A DNA stretch of 64,000 nt from Chloroflexota bacterium (GTDB taxonomy: Bacteria; Chloroflexota; Anaerolineae; Aggregatilineales; Phototrophicaceae). Positions 8,341-16,801 of the stretch are shown one piece after another. Within the stretch, counting starts at the first letter, position 1; each line of letters begins with the position of its first letter. The stretch covers positions 1 through 64,000 of the forward strand of contig JAPPEU010000086.1 of NCBI GenBank assembly GCA_028875245.1. Direction: 5' to 3'. A model generated the notes under the pieces. It had not been told where the DNA came from. It saw only the letters and a list, made by a program, of their open reading frames with translations, and made no database searches. The translations under genes were made by a program, and so were the position numbers.

Positions 8341-9867
8341 ATGTCTTCGTTTCTGATTGGCATTGATGTCGGCAGTAGCGCGTGCAAATGCACAATCGTC
8401 GATGACAGTCTGCGCCCGGTCAGCCAAAACGCTCAACCGTATCCTACACGCCATCCGCAATACGCGGCCGCAGAGCAGGACCCCGAGGATTGGTACCGTA
8501 GCGCCTGTGAAGCGGTCCGCAATTGCTTGGACTCAGGCGGTATCAGGCCAGCGAACGTCATGGGCATCTCTATCGCGGGGCCGGCCCATAGCGTCGCCCT
8601 GTTGGATGGCGCAGGCGAAATTCTGCATCCGACGATTCATTGGTCAGACTTGCGCAGCGCGCCACAGGCCGAGCGCCTCGAAACCAACTGCGGCGACGCC
8701 ATATTCGCGGCCACCCTGTGCCGAGTCAATCCGGCGTGGACGCTGCCCCAATTGCTTTGGCTGCAAGAAAACAGACCGGCCGTTTATCGGCGATTGCGCC
8801 ACATTCTGGTGGTTAAAGATTATGTGCGTTATCGGCTCACCGGGCTGTACGAGACGGATGAGTATGATGCGATAGGCACGCAACTCTATGATGTACATGC
8901 CGGCGCCTGGTCGCCCGCGCTGCTCGAAATTGTCGATTTGGCCAAGGAAATGCTGCCGCAAGTGAGACCGGCGACCGACATCAGCGGTGAGTTGACTGAG
9001 AATGCCGCGCGAGATTGTGGCTTGCTCAAAGGCACGCCAGTGGCCGTTGGCAGCGGTGATTCCGTGGTGGAGGCAGCCGGCATTGGCGCAATCGTTCCAG
9101 GACATTGCGTACTCAAACTTGGCACGGCTGCCAACGTCAACCTGGTCATGCGCGATGCCAAGCCCTCTCCCGGCGCAATTCTTTACCGACATGTCGTAGA
9201 TCCGCATTGGTTCGCGATCACAGCGACCAATTCCGGAACCTCCACTTTGCAATGGTTCGCGGAGACGTTTTGTCGCGCTGCTACGGAGCATCCCGCCGGG
9301 CAGCCTGCGTACAAGCAGGTCGAGTCGCTTGCCGCGGATTCTGTGCCGGGCGCGCGCGGTCTGCTGTTTCATCCATATTTGCAGGGGGAAAGGTCTCCCT
9401 ATTGGGATCCGCATTTGAGAGGCGACTTTGTTGGTATCCACAGACGGCACCGCCTGGAGGACTTTGCACGCGCTATACTGGAAGGCGTGGCATATTCGCT
9501 GCGCGACTGCTTCGAGCTCGTAAGTGATTTCGGTGAGTCAATTAGCGAGCTTTATCTGCTCGGAGGCGGCGCGAAGAGCCAGCTCTGGAGTCAACTGATC
9601 TGCGATGTACTGGGTCGTCCGATGGTGAAGCCGGCTGAACAATCTGCTGCCTACGGCTCCGCGATATTGGCTGGCATTGCGACAGGCCTGTTCGACGACT
9701 GGGTGGATGCTCGACGGGTACGTACCCTGCCGGCCGAAGTATTGCAGCCTGCCGACGAATCGCGGCAGCTATACGATGGCAATTTTGAGGCCTACCAGGC
9801 GGTGGTGCAGGCGCTCCGGCCACATGTTCGGAGCTTGGAAGAGATTGCCGCAAGGGAGGAGCAATAA
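8341..9867 (+). CDS. xylB: FGGY-family carbohydrate kinase (xylulokinase-like)
   Basis: A 508-residue ATP-dependent sugar kinase of the FGGY family. The N-terminal phosphate-binding motif GIDVGSSACKCTIVDD is at residues 7-22. The segment GSGDSVVEAAG near 240 carries the expected catalytic Asp, QGERSPYWDPHLRGDFVGI is near 350 and the C-terminal adenosine motif LYLLGGGAKSQLWSQLICDV is near 400. The overall fit is closest to xylulokinase, but FGGY specificity cannot be fixed by motif (xylulose, ribulose or related ketoses). It is the first gene of a tight operon whose next start codon follows its stop directly. No good ribosome site is seen before the ATG. Confidence 0.88.
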   Translation: MSSFLIGIDVGSSACKCTIVDDSLRPVSQNAQPYPTRHPQYAAAEQDPEDWYRSACEAVRNCLDSGGIRPANVMGISIAGPAHSVALLDGAGEILHPTIHWSDLRSAPQAERLETNCGDAIFAATLCRVNPAWTLPQLLWLQENRPAVYRRLRHILVVKDYVRYRLTGLYETDEYDAIGTQLYDVHAGAWSPALLEIVDLAKEMLPQVRPATDISGELTENAARDCGLLKGTPVAVGSGDSVVEAAGIGAIVPGHCVLKLGTAANVNLVMRDAKPSPGAILYRHVVDPHWFAITATNSGTSTLQWFAETFCRAATEHPAGQPAYKQVESLAADSVPGARGLLFHPYLQGERSPYWDPHLRGDFVGIHRRHRLEDFARAILEGVAYSLRDCFELVSDFGESISELYLLGGGAKSQLWSQLICDVLGRPMVKPAEQSAAYGSAILAGIATGLFDDWVDARRVRTLPAEVLQPADESRQLYDGNFEAYQAVVQALRPHVRSLEEIAAREEQ

Positions 9868-10881
9868 ATGCAAGAACTGAGTATCCGCCTGCCCCAAATA
9901 CCCGACATCGCTCCGCTTGAACCATTCGATGCCGATTTGCTGAGGGCGATGTATCGACAAATGGTATTGATCCGGCAATTTGAATTAAAAGTCAATGAAC
10001 TGTTTCTGCAAGGCATCATGCCGGGAACCATTCATCTGTCGCTGGGCCAGGAAGCAAGTGTTGTTGGCGCTTGTATGGCGCTGGAAGCGGATGATGTCAT
10101 CACACTGACGCATCGCGGACACGGCCAAGCCTTGGCAAAAGGCCTCAGCGCCGATTCATTGATGGCGGAGCTGTTCGGCAAGGAGACGGGCTGCTGCCGC
10201 GGCAAAGGCGGCTCTTTGCATGTCGGCGATATGTCAGTGGGCGCACTGCCCGCGCTCGCCATTGTCGGCGCTTCCTCGCCAATTGCTGCTGGTATGGCAT
10301 TCGCCTTTAAGCGCCAGGAGACGGGCCAGGTTGCTCTTAACTTTTTCGGCGAAGGAACCGTTAATAAAGGCGACTGGCACGAGGCGCTGAATCTTGCGTC
10401 TGTTTGGAAGCTGCCGGTGGTCTTCCTCTGCGAAAACAATCTGTACGGCGTTTCGACGCACATTTCGGAGGTGATGGCGATCGAGTACGTAGCTGAACGC
10501 GCCTCCTCTTATGGCATGCCCGGCAGCACGATCTACGGTAACGACCCCATTATCGTCTTCCAGACGGTGATGGCTGCGGCGCAACGCGCGCGAAGTGGCG
10601 GCGGTCCGACACTCATCGAATGCCTGACCTATCGTCGCGGCGGACACAAACGCGATGACCCCGGCGCTTACCGGCCGCGGGAAGAAGTCGAGGCTTGGTT
10701 CAAAACCGATCCAATTCCAGCTTTTCGCGCAAGGCTGCTGAAGGATGAACGTTTCTCGCCGAGTGCGCTCGATGTGCTGGAAGAAGCTGTGACGGCTACC
10801 ATCGACGCGGCTGTAGACTTCGCGCTGGCGAGCGATACCCCCGCTCTCACGGCTGCGCTGGAGTTTGTCTATGCTGACTGA
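9868..10881 (+). CDS. 2-oxoacid dehydrogenase E1 component, alpha subunit (PDH/acetoin type)
   Basis: A 337-residue thiamine-diphosphate enzyme subunit. The ThDP/metal motif runs from GEG (near residue 166) to CENN (near 190), and GMPGSTIYGNDP and YRRGGHKRDDP follow as in pyruvate and acetoin dehydrogenase alpha subunits. It should decarboxylate a 2-keto substrate and load the acyl group on the lipoyl protein encoded two genes downstream. The ATG follows the kinase stop codon with no gap. A pyruvate, acetoin or branched-chain substrate cannot be distinguished. The setting with a sugar kinase and RpiB-like isomerase may mean an unusual keto substrate. Confidence 0.92.
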   Translation: MQELSIRLPQIPDIAPLEPFDADLLRAMYRQMVLIRQFELKVNELFLQGIMPGTIHLSLGQEASVVGACMALEADDVITLTHRGHGQALAKGLSADSLMAELFGKETGCCRGKGGSLHVGDMSVGALPALAIVGASSPIAAGMAFAFKRQETGQVALNFFGEGTVNKGDWHEALNLASVWKLPVVFLCENNLYGVSTHISEVMAIEYVAERASSYGMPGSTIYGNDPIIVFQTVMAAAQRARSGGGPTLIECLTYRRGGHKRDDPGAYRPREEVEAWFKTDPIPAFRARLLKDERFSPSALDVLEEAVTATIDAAVDFALASDTPALTAALEFVYAD

Positions 10882-11911
10882 CAGAACGGCGCCCGCCCAA
10901 TCTTCAAATCGTGAGCTCACAATTGTACAGGCCTTGCGCGAAGCGGTGCGGGAAGAAATGCGCCGTGACGAGCAGGTGTTCGTGCTGGGCGAGGACATCC
11001 GCATCGGCGGCTCATTTCTGTTCACGCTCGGGCTGCTCGATGAATTCGGTCCCGAGCGCGTTCTTAATACGCCGATATCAGAAGCCGGTTTTGTGGGATT
11101 GGCGATTGGCGCCGCCGTTCAAGGCATGCGCCCAATCATCGATTTCCAATACGGGGACTTCATTTTCACCGCATTTGATCAGATCATTCAGCAATGCGCC
11201 AAACTGCGCTATATGTCGGGCGGCCAAGTCAGTATCCCGCTGGTGTTTCAACTGCCAACTGGCGCTTCTGGACGTGGCGCACAACACGCGAATTCGGTGG
11301 AAACCATTTTCTTTGGCATTCCCGGGCTAAAGATCGTTACGCCGGCCACGCCTTATGACGCCAAAGGGTTGTTTAAGTCCGCCGTGCGTGACAACAACCC
11401 CGTGCTGTTCTGCGTGCATAAACATCTATACGGCAGCAAAGGACGCCAACTGGCTAAGAGCAGCATAAGCCGGGGTCACGTGCCCGAAACAGAATACCTT
11501 ATACCGCTGGGCAAAGGAGATATCAAAAAACGGGGCAGCGAAATCACCGTTGTGGCTAATGGACAGATGTTGCACCGCAGCTTGAATGTCGCCGAAGCTC
11601 TCGAGAGCGAAGGCCTGAGTGCAGAAGTCGTCGATCCACGTTGCCTGGTTCCTTTCGACACCGAACTGGTGATAGACTCGGTAGTGAGAACATCGCGCAT
11701 CGTTATCGTGGAGGAAGGCAATGAACGGGGCGGTTGGGGCGCGCAGTTGGCTGCGGAAATCGCTAACCGAGCAATCGGATACTTGGACGCTCCTGTCCTG
11801 CGCGTTGCATCGCCCAATGTCCCAATACCATTTTCACCCGTTTTGGAGAGTGCTGTCATTCCGGGTGAATCACGAATCCGCAGCGCAATCCTTGAACTGA
11901 TGGATCAATGA
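10871..11911 (+). CDS. 2-oxoacid dehydrogenase E1 component, beta subunit
   Basis: A 346-residue beta subunit completing the E1 heterotetramer. Transketolase-type pyrimidine-binding features are present: VLGEDIRIGG near residue 38, LNTPISEAGFVGLAIGAA near 62, and HSVET-like HANSVE near 138. The C-terminal transketolase domain starts near 215 (EITVVANGQM). ATG at 10871 is preferred over an in-frame TTG at 10865, and it overlaps the alpha gene by 11 bases. Both subunits are of normal length with intact motifs. Confidence 0.92.
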   Translation: MLTDRTAPAQSSNRELTIVQALREAVREEMRRDEQVFVLGEDIRIGGSFLFTLGLLDEFGPERVLNTPISEAGFVGLAIGAAVQGMRPIIDFQYGDFIFTAFDQIIQQCAKLRYMSGGQVSIPLVFQLPTGASGRGAQHANSVETIFFGIPGLKIVTPATPYDAKGLFKSAVRDNNPVLFCVHKHLYGSKGRQLAKSSISRGHVPETEYLIPLGKGDIKKRGSEITVVANGQMLHRSLNVAEALESEGLSAEVVDPRCLVPFDTELVIDSVVRTSRIVIVEEGNERGGWGAQLAAEIANRAIGYLDAPVLRVASPNVPIPFSPVLESAVIPGESRIRSAILELMDQ

Positions 11912-11912
11912 C

Positions 11913-12452
11913 ATGCGCGTAGAGATTTTGGTGCCACAGATTGGAGAAGCAGTCGCCGAATTGATATTAGTTGCCTGGCATAAGCATGTCGGCGACAAAA
12001 TTGAGAAGGGCGACCTGCTTTTTGAGATCGACTCGGACAAAGCAATTGTCGAGGTGGATGCCTTCGTCGACGGGACCTTAACCCAAATTATCGAGCCGGA
12101 CCAAAGCGCCGTCATGCCGCAACAGGTGGTCGCGATAATTGAAACGGCGGCGGACATTTCCCAGGTCGAAAGCCGAGGCTACAGAGCGGGTATCGCTGCG
12201 TCTCCGTATGCCGCTGCGGCGGAAAACAGGGGAGTCCTAATCGAGAAAAGCCATACAACCGAAGATGAAGCAAAAACACTCAATGATGAACACAGAAAAA
12301 CTGCAGGACCTAAGATCTCGCCAAAAGCGAGGCGCTTAGCAAAGCAGGCGAGCGTTGATTGGACAAGCATCACGGGCAGCGGTAGCAATGGCATGATCCT
12401 CGTCAGCGATATCGAACGAGCAATCGAAGCGAAATGCGGGAGGAATCCATAG
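11913..12452 (+). CDS. Lipoyl-domain and subunit-binding-domain protein lacking the E2 catalytic domain
   Basis: A 179-residue protein with a biotinyl/lipoyl domain at residues 1-80 and the lipoylation motif DSDKA (Lys43). A linker at about 81-132 is followed by a peripheral subunit-binding domain at about 134-172 (KISPKARRLAKQASVDW, GSGSNGMI). A normal dihydrolipoamide acyltransferase continues for another 220 or so residues with an HxxxDG active site; here the gene stops. The next start is the PhyH-family gene, and the bases between show no catalytic domain in any frame I read. It may act as a swinging-arm carrier that passes its acyl group to an E2 encoded elsewhere. Confidence 0.85.
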   Translation: MRVEILVPQIGEAVAELILVAWHKHVGDKIEKGDLLFEIDSDKAIVEVDAFVDGTLTQIIEPDQSAVMPQQVVAIIETAADISQVESRGYRAGIAASPYAAAAENRGVLIEKSHTTEDEAKTLNDEHRKTAGPKISPKARRLAKQASVDWTSITGSGSNGMILVSDIERAIEAKCGRNP

Positions 12453-12501
12453 ACCTATTGGGGAGACTCAAGATGCGGCAATCAACAAGGAGAAAATGCT
12501 A

Positions 12502-13254
12502 ATGTTGACAGAAGAACAGAAGTTTGCCTTTGACCTTAAGGGCTATGTTGTCCTGCCCGGTGTACTCGAGCCGGATCTTGTTGATCGCTTAAGATCCCGT
12601 ACGAAAATGCTGGAGAACGATCCGGAGTCGCTGCCTGCGCATGAACGGTCATTGCCCGGCGGCCCGTTCGCCGAACTGATCGATCATCCTGCCGTCATTG
12701 ATCTGCTGGAATTCACCATCTCCAGCAATCCGGAAAAGTGGCGGTTGGAAAGCACATTCGTCAGCGTGCGCAAACACGGCGATCAAGGCATAGGCCCCCA
12801 CGGTGGTGGACCGACGCTGAACCCCAATTACCATTATCATGCTTACAACAACAAGATCTATACCGGCATGCTGCGCGTGGTTTTCGAATTGAACGAAGTG
12901 GTGTATGACAAGGGTGGAACACTATTTATGGCTGGTTCGCATAAATCCAACTTCAAGGTTCCTAAAAGCATCTTTGATAAGAGCAGGCGCGAAGAAGTGA
13001 CCAAGTCTTTTCTCTTTGATCGCTATGCTTGCCCGCCGGGGTCTATCGTTGCCTTTGCCGAGGCGGTATGCCATTCCGGCAATACTTGGGAACTGAAGGA
13101 GCACAACCGCATTGCGGTTTTCTACGCCTACAATCATGTGAACGTGCGCCACCACAAACCCAGATTTGATCAAGCCGTGATCGATGGCTTAAGCACGGAA
13201 CGTCAGGCATTCTTCCGAGAAGTGTATCATCCGCTCTTTGATCGTCGTTACTAG
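12502..13254 (+). CDS. Phytanoyl-CoA dioxygenase (PhyH)-family protein
   Basis: A 250-residue member of the PhyH superfamily of non-haem iron, 2-oxoglutarate-dependent oxygenases. The family signatures GPHGGGPT near residue 97, GTLFMAGSHKSNF near 139 and CPPGSIVAFAEAVCHSGN near 178 are visible. Where classical members have His-x-Asp as iron ligands, this one reads His-Gly-Gly. The distal His is probably in AVCHSGN. ATG at 12502 is preferred over 12496 because the AAGGAG site at 12487-12492 then has a 9-base spacer instead of 3. Substrate unknown; hydroxylation of a small acid or sugar derivative is the usual guess. Confidence 0.85.
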   Translation: MLTEEQKFAFDLKGYVVLPGVLEPDLVDRLRSRTKMLENDPESLPAHERSLPGGPFAELIDHPAVIDLLEFTISSNPEKWRLESTFVSVRKHGDQGIGPHGGGPTLNPNYHYHAYNNKIYTGMLRVVFELNEVVYDKGGTLFMAGSHKSNFKVPKSIFDKSRREEVTKSFLFDRYACPPGSIVAFAEAVCHSGNTWELKEHNRIAVFYAYNHVNVRHHKPRFDQAVIDGLSTERQAFFREVYHPLFDRRY

Positions 13255-13286
13255 CTTTAGTGTGAGGCGGAAGGCGCCAATAACTG

Positions 13287-13694
13287 ATGATGCGCCAAAT
13301 AACTGTCGCAACTGAACTAAAGACTCAGGTAATAGACCTGACTGAACAATGCCAATCAATGATCGGCAATGTGAAAAACGGACTCGCCGTCTTTTACCTG
13401 ACGCATACCACCGCGGCGCTGATTCTCTGTGAAGATGACGCGGATCTGCGGGAAGATCTTGTCAAGATAGCGGAAAACTGGCTGCGCGAAATGCGGCCGT
13501 TTCGACACGCTCGGCGCAGCAATCCCAATGCTGAAGCGCATATTCTGAGCGCTTTTGCCGGCGCATCACTCGCGGTCCCGATCGTTAGCGGCAAGCTTGC
13601 CTTGGGCGTCTGGCAAAATATCCTGCTGCTAGAGCTGGACGGCCCGAATCAGCGTAAGATCACTTGTATGACTATTGAGACAGCTCAGCGCTAG
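13287..13694 (+). CDS. YjbQ/UPF0047-family protein
   Basis: A 135-residue protein of the YjbQ (UPF0047, YjbQ-type secondary thiamine-phosphate synthase) family. The family segments are clear: FYLTHTTAALILCEDDADLR near residue 36, and AHILSAFAGASLAVPIVSGK followed by LALGVWQNILLLELDGP in the second half. Family members have been linked to weak thiamine-phosphate synthase activity, and the true role is debated. It follows the oxygenase gene by 32 bases within the E1 operon, whose E1 enzyme needs thiamine diphosphate, so a cofactor link is possible. ATGATG gives two possible starts three bases apart. Confidence 0.88.
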   Translation: MMRQITVATELKTQVIDLTEQCQSMIGNVKNGLAVFYLTHTTAALILCEDDADLREDLVKIAENWLREMRPFRHARRSNPNAEAHILSAFAGASLAVPIVSGKLALGVWQNILLLELDGPNQRKITCMTIETAQR

Positions 13695-13734
13695 ACAGGG
13701 CTACGGCAATTCGGTGAGCGGAAAGAGAAAGCCT

Positions 13735-14205
13735 ATGAAGATTGCAATCGGCTGCGATGACGCGGGTGAATCGCTTCTTCAGGTTGTAGAAGAACTGCTG
13801 CGTGATCAGAGCGGCGTCGACATTATCAATCTCAGCGTTGTGGAAACCGACGCCGTTGAGCATTACCCTGATGTCGCCGAGCGCGTCGCTCTGGCTGTGG
13901 CCGAGGACAGCTGTGAACGCGGTATTCTTGTTTGTGGCACGGGCATCGGCATGGCGATCACCGCCTGCAAAGTTCCCGGAATCCGCGCCGCGCTCTGTCA
14001 CGACACATACTCAGCGGAGCGCTCCCGCAAGAGCAACAACGCGCAGATCTTGACCATGGGCGCGCGCGTGATTGGTCCCGAACTCGCCAAGTCCATCGTG
14101 GAAACGTGGCTTGTATCTGAGTTCGACGATCGCAGTCCTTCGGCTCCGAAGGTGCGGCGTATGGACGAGATTGATTCGAAGTACCTAAAGCCGCCCGGTA
14201 AATGA
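13735..14205 (+). CDS. rpiB: RpiB/LacAB-family sugar-phosphate isomerase
   Basis: A 156-residue aldose-ketose isomerase of the RpiB/LacA/LacB family. The N-terminus MKIAIGCDDAGE, the segment GILVCGTGIGM with the catalytic Cys near residue 64, and ALCHDTYSAERSRKSNNAQI with the substrate-binding His/Arg/Asn residues are all present. The ATG at 13735 fits the family start; an upstream reading from 13675 would add an unrelated N-terminus. In this operon, next to an FGGY kinase, it could interconvert ribose-5-phosphate/ribulose-5-phosphate or a tetrose or hexose phosphate. Members acting on erythrose phosphates are known. Confidence 0.9.
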   Translation: MKIAIGCDDAGESLLQVVEELLRDQSGVDIINLSVVETDAVEHYPDVAERVALAVAEDSCERGILVCGTGIGMAITACKVPGIRAALCHDTYSAERSRKSNNAQILTMGARVIGPELAKSIVETWLVSEFDDRSPSAPKVRRMDEIDSKYLKPPGK

Positions 14206-14206
14206 G

Positions 14207-14566
14207 CCCGCGATATTTCACAGCAGCGCGGCCTTGGGAGCATCGATAAAGGGGCTCAAACAGCTGGATATTGAAACGTTGATTTCGGGTCATGGGCCGG
14301 TGCTGCATGAGCAAGCGGTCATTCAAGATTGGCTGAACTGGACAAGCAGGTACGTAAGTGGCGTTCGAAGCGCCGTTAGGAGCATGATCGCGGCTGGCGA
14401 GCGTGACCGCGGGGCCATACTGGCGGCGATCAGCTACGACGAATACGTGGGCGATCGGCTGCCGGTGGACAAACACGGCATGCCCAAACGCCACCGCAAT
14501 GCCGTGGGGAAGATCGCGGATGAGGAGATGGCGGCGAGCACCGGCGCGAGGCGGCATCCGCCTTAA
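14207..14566 (+). pseudogene. C-terminal remnant of an MBL-fold metallo-hydrolase gene
   Basis: The frame is open from the end of the rpiB gene and reads EPAIFHSSAALGASIKGLKQ, then LDIETLISGHGPVLHEQAVI, which is the conserved last part of MBL-fold hydrolases (the GHGP segment), and continues to DEEMAASTGARRHPP. There is no N-terminal HxHxDH domain and no credible start codon (only a TTG at 14234). I read it as a truncated gene, abutting another decayed gene. Confidence 0.5.
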
Positions 14567-14571
14567 GCATC

Positions 14572-14927
14572 GAGACTGCGTATTCACGCCTGGACGATAT
14601 GCTGGCTGATCCCCGCATTCATGCCGTTTCGATTTGTCATAAGCCGATGGCGGTGGCAGCGGCGGGAGCATCCATGCAGGCGAAGATGGTTATGTGGTCT
14701 TTGGCAATGCTTCAAACGAGCCGCCTGCCCAACAAGCCTACCCCGTGCCGAGCTTGTCAGGTTACGCACTCGAATTGGCTGCCTTTGCCGACTACATAGA
14801 AGACGATAATGTCGTCCCGACCACAGGCGCGAGCGAACGGACTACGCTTAGTATTGTGCAGGCCGGTTACGAGTCCATCGAAAACGGCAAGCCGATTGAT
14901 CTCGACCAGTGTTTCGGCGCGCTCTGA
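14572..14927 (+). pseudogene. Decayed Gfo/Idh/MocA-family dehydrogenase gene (deletion and frameshift)
   Basis: Two pieces in different frames fit one protein family. The first (14572 to about 14660) reads ETAYSRLDDMLADPRIHAVS then ICHKPMAVAAAG, the N-terminal Rossmann part around the conserved MLADPxIDAVSI segment. The second (about 14660-14927) reads GEDGYVVFGNASNEPP, then ELAAFADYIEDD and TTGASERTTLSIVQAGYES to a stop, the typical C-terminus. The middle two thirds is missing. An intact 77-codon reading from GTG 14694 is unlikely to be functional. Confidence 0.6.
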
Positions 14928-14943
14928 GCACGAACGCAAATGA

Positions 14944-15771
14944 TTATTCCAGTCTCACACCTGCCTGGTCCGCTGCTTTCCGCAGATGGGACAGACTGGC
15001 TCGCGCTTCTTCGGGCGAAAACATGTGCTCCAAAATCAGCCAGCTGTCATCGGGCAGATGTGGCGCCATCAATCGAAGCATTTGTGACCAGTCGGTTGTA
15101 TCTTCTGTAATTGGCGCCAACTCTACATGTATGTGAAACCCTTCCTTAAGCGCGACGCCCTTGATGTGTCCCAAGCCGTAGTGACCGGCCAGCCCGTTAC
15201 AGATATGCTCGACTTTCGGCGCGGGATCCCAAAGGTCCTGATAGGTGTACAAACTGGTCACATCGATATTGCAGCGCAGGGCGTCCGATCCGCCAGCCAG
15301 TTCTTTCAGCCGCAGGAAACTCTCCGGCGAATTGACCGCCGTCTTCAAATAGGGCTCGATCGACAGTTTGGACTTGTGTCGCTCTGCTAATTCCAGCATT
15401 GGCTTCAGCGCTTCCGCCACCGCTGCCAACGATTCATCCATGAAATTGCGGGAATCGGCGGCGCCAAAGCCTGAAGGATGGTAGTTGCCGCCATTGATGA
15501 CGATATAGGCGCAGCCAGTATCCGCCGCCAATGGAATCGCACTGGCGAACATTTCTGTCTGTCGCGTTTGCGCCTCGCTATCGACCGACAGCGGATTGAA
15601 GCCGAATGCGCCAATCTGACAGACCTCCAAACCCCGCTCTCGCAACGGCGCGAGCGTCGCGTCCACGCCATCGTTGACTAACTGATCCGCTGAGATCGGA
15701 ACGCCTTTGATCCCGTGCTCGACGGCGACATCATGTGTGTGCTTGCCGACTTCTACACCCAATCGCATCAC
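14944..15771 (-). CDS. TIM-barrel sugar isomerase/epimerase
   Basis: A 275-residue xylose-isomerase-like TIM-barrel protein and the last gene of the long minus-strand operon that begins at 27868. Metal-site-type segments are seen at YIVINGGNYH near residue 90, KLSIEPYL near 135, CNIDVTSL near 165 and LILEHM near 250. It follows two Gfo/Idh/MocA dehydrogenases at a spacing of 7 bases, a combination common in catabolism of modified or keto sugars. The substrate is not identifiable. Confidence 0.85.
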   Translation of the reverse strand: MMRLGVEVGKHTHDVAVEHGIKGVPISADQLVNDGVDATLAPLRERGLEVCQIGAFGFNPLSVDSEAQTRQTEMFASAIPLAADTGCAYIVINGGNYHPSGFGAADSRNFMDESLAAVAEALKPMLELAERHKSKLSIEPYLKTAVNSPESFLRLKELAGGSDALRCNIDVTSLYTYQDLWDPAPKVEHICNGLAGHYGLGHIKGVALKEGFHIHVELAPITEDTTDWSQMLRLMAPHLPDDSWLILEHMFSPEEARASLSHLRKAADQAGVRLE

Positions 15772-15778
15772 TTTATCC

Positions 15779-16792
15779 TCACGCTATGTCCAACATGACT
15801 TTATTCCCGCTGCGCGCCGATCTGGTGACTGCATCGGCGATGGCGACAGACAGCATGCCGTCTTCAATGGTGGCCCGCGGCTGCTCGCCCTTGCTCAGGC
15901 ACTCGAAGAAATGGGTGAAGGCCTGCGTGTACCGCGTCGTGCCGAGGATCTCCGGCGGCTGCGTAAACGTGCTGACGGTATCTCCGCTGCGCTTCGCCCA
16001 AGTCAGCGAGTCCCACATATGATGGCGACCGCGCAAACGCGCTTGGCCATGCTCGGTGGTGATGTCAATCCGAGGGAAATCCCAGTGTCCATTTGCGCCA
16101 TAACCGCCGACTGTGAGCGCAGCGATGGCGCCGCTTTCGAATTTCAACGATATCGCGGCGGCTTCTTCCGCCGGGCGGCCAACGAATTGCGCCGCTTCCG
16201 CTGTCAAGGAAACCGGCTTGCCCATGAGATAGCAGACCGCGTCAAAGAGATGACAAGAGTTTTCATTGAACATGCCGTTGCCGTTTTCCGGATCCCAAAA
16301 CCAGCCGTTTGCCGATGGCAGGTAATCAAATACATATTCACCGTTGAGCATCCAGCATTCACCCAGTTCATCCGACATCAGTTGCTTCAGGCGCGCGATA
16401 GCGGGATGGAAGCGAAAGCTGAACCCGAGCATCACCGCAGCGTCATGCCGCCGACAAATGTCCTCCAGTTGCGCCGCATGAGTCGGGTTGCTCGCCCAGG
16501 GTTTCTCCACGAACATGGCAATGCCGCGCGCCGCCGCCTGCTCGATGATCTCGGCGCGCGACGTTGGCGCCGTGGCGATGACGACGGCGTCAAGCGTCTC
16601 GCTCGCGAACATTTCATCACTGGAGCGATAGGCTCTGGCGCCATAGCGGGCGGCGTATGTGTCCAGGCCTTCGGCGATGTTCGGGTTGCGGTCAGCCACC
16701 GCTACCAGCTGCGCGCACTCCAGATGCGCCAAGGCGCGCACTAGGAATTGCCCGAAGCGCAAGCCGACGACGCCTACTTTGAATCGCTTCAT
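15779..16792 (-). CDS. Gfo/Idh/MocA-family NAD(P)-dependent oxidoreductase
   Basis: A 337-residue dehydrogenase. The N-terminal Rossmann fold begins KVGVVGLRFGQFLVRAL, the segment DAVVIATAPTSRAEI near residue 70 is the usual second half, and the catalytic EKPWA motif lies near 96 (Lys of the EKP). The C-terminal domain spans about 125-330. Family members oxidise or reduce sugar, inositol or sugar-acid hydroxyls with NAD(P). The second of two adjacent ATG codons is chosen because it is 6 bases from AGGAG, which overlaps the stop codon of the upstream dehydrogenase. It probably forms a pathway with that gene. Confidence 0.9.
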   Translation of the reverse strand: MKRFKVGVVGLRFGQFLVRALAHLECAQLVAVADRNPNIAEGLDTYAARYGARAYRSSDEMFASETLDAVVIATAPTSRAEIIEQAAARGIAMFVEKPWASNPTHAAQLEDICRRHDAAVMLGFSFRFHPAIARLKQLMSDELGECWMLNGEYVFDYLPSANGWFWDPENGNGMFNENSCHLFDAVCYLMGKPVSLTAEAAQFVGRPAEEAAAISLKFESGAIAALTVGGYGANGHWDFPRIDITTEHGQARLRGRHHMWDSLTWAKRSGDTVSTFTQPPEILGTTRYTQAFTHFFECLSKGEQPRATIEDGMLSVAIADAVTRSARSGNKVMLDIA

Positions 16793-16801
16793 CATTCGCT
16801 C

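Noticed and set aside
15707-16744. A 345-codon open frame on the plus strand
   Set aside because: It is antisense to a Gfo/Idh/MocA dehydrogenase with an intact Rossmann motif and EKP lysine.
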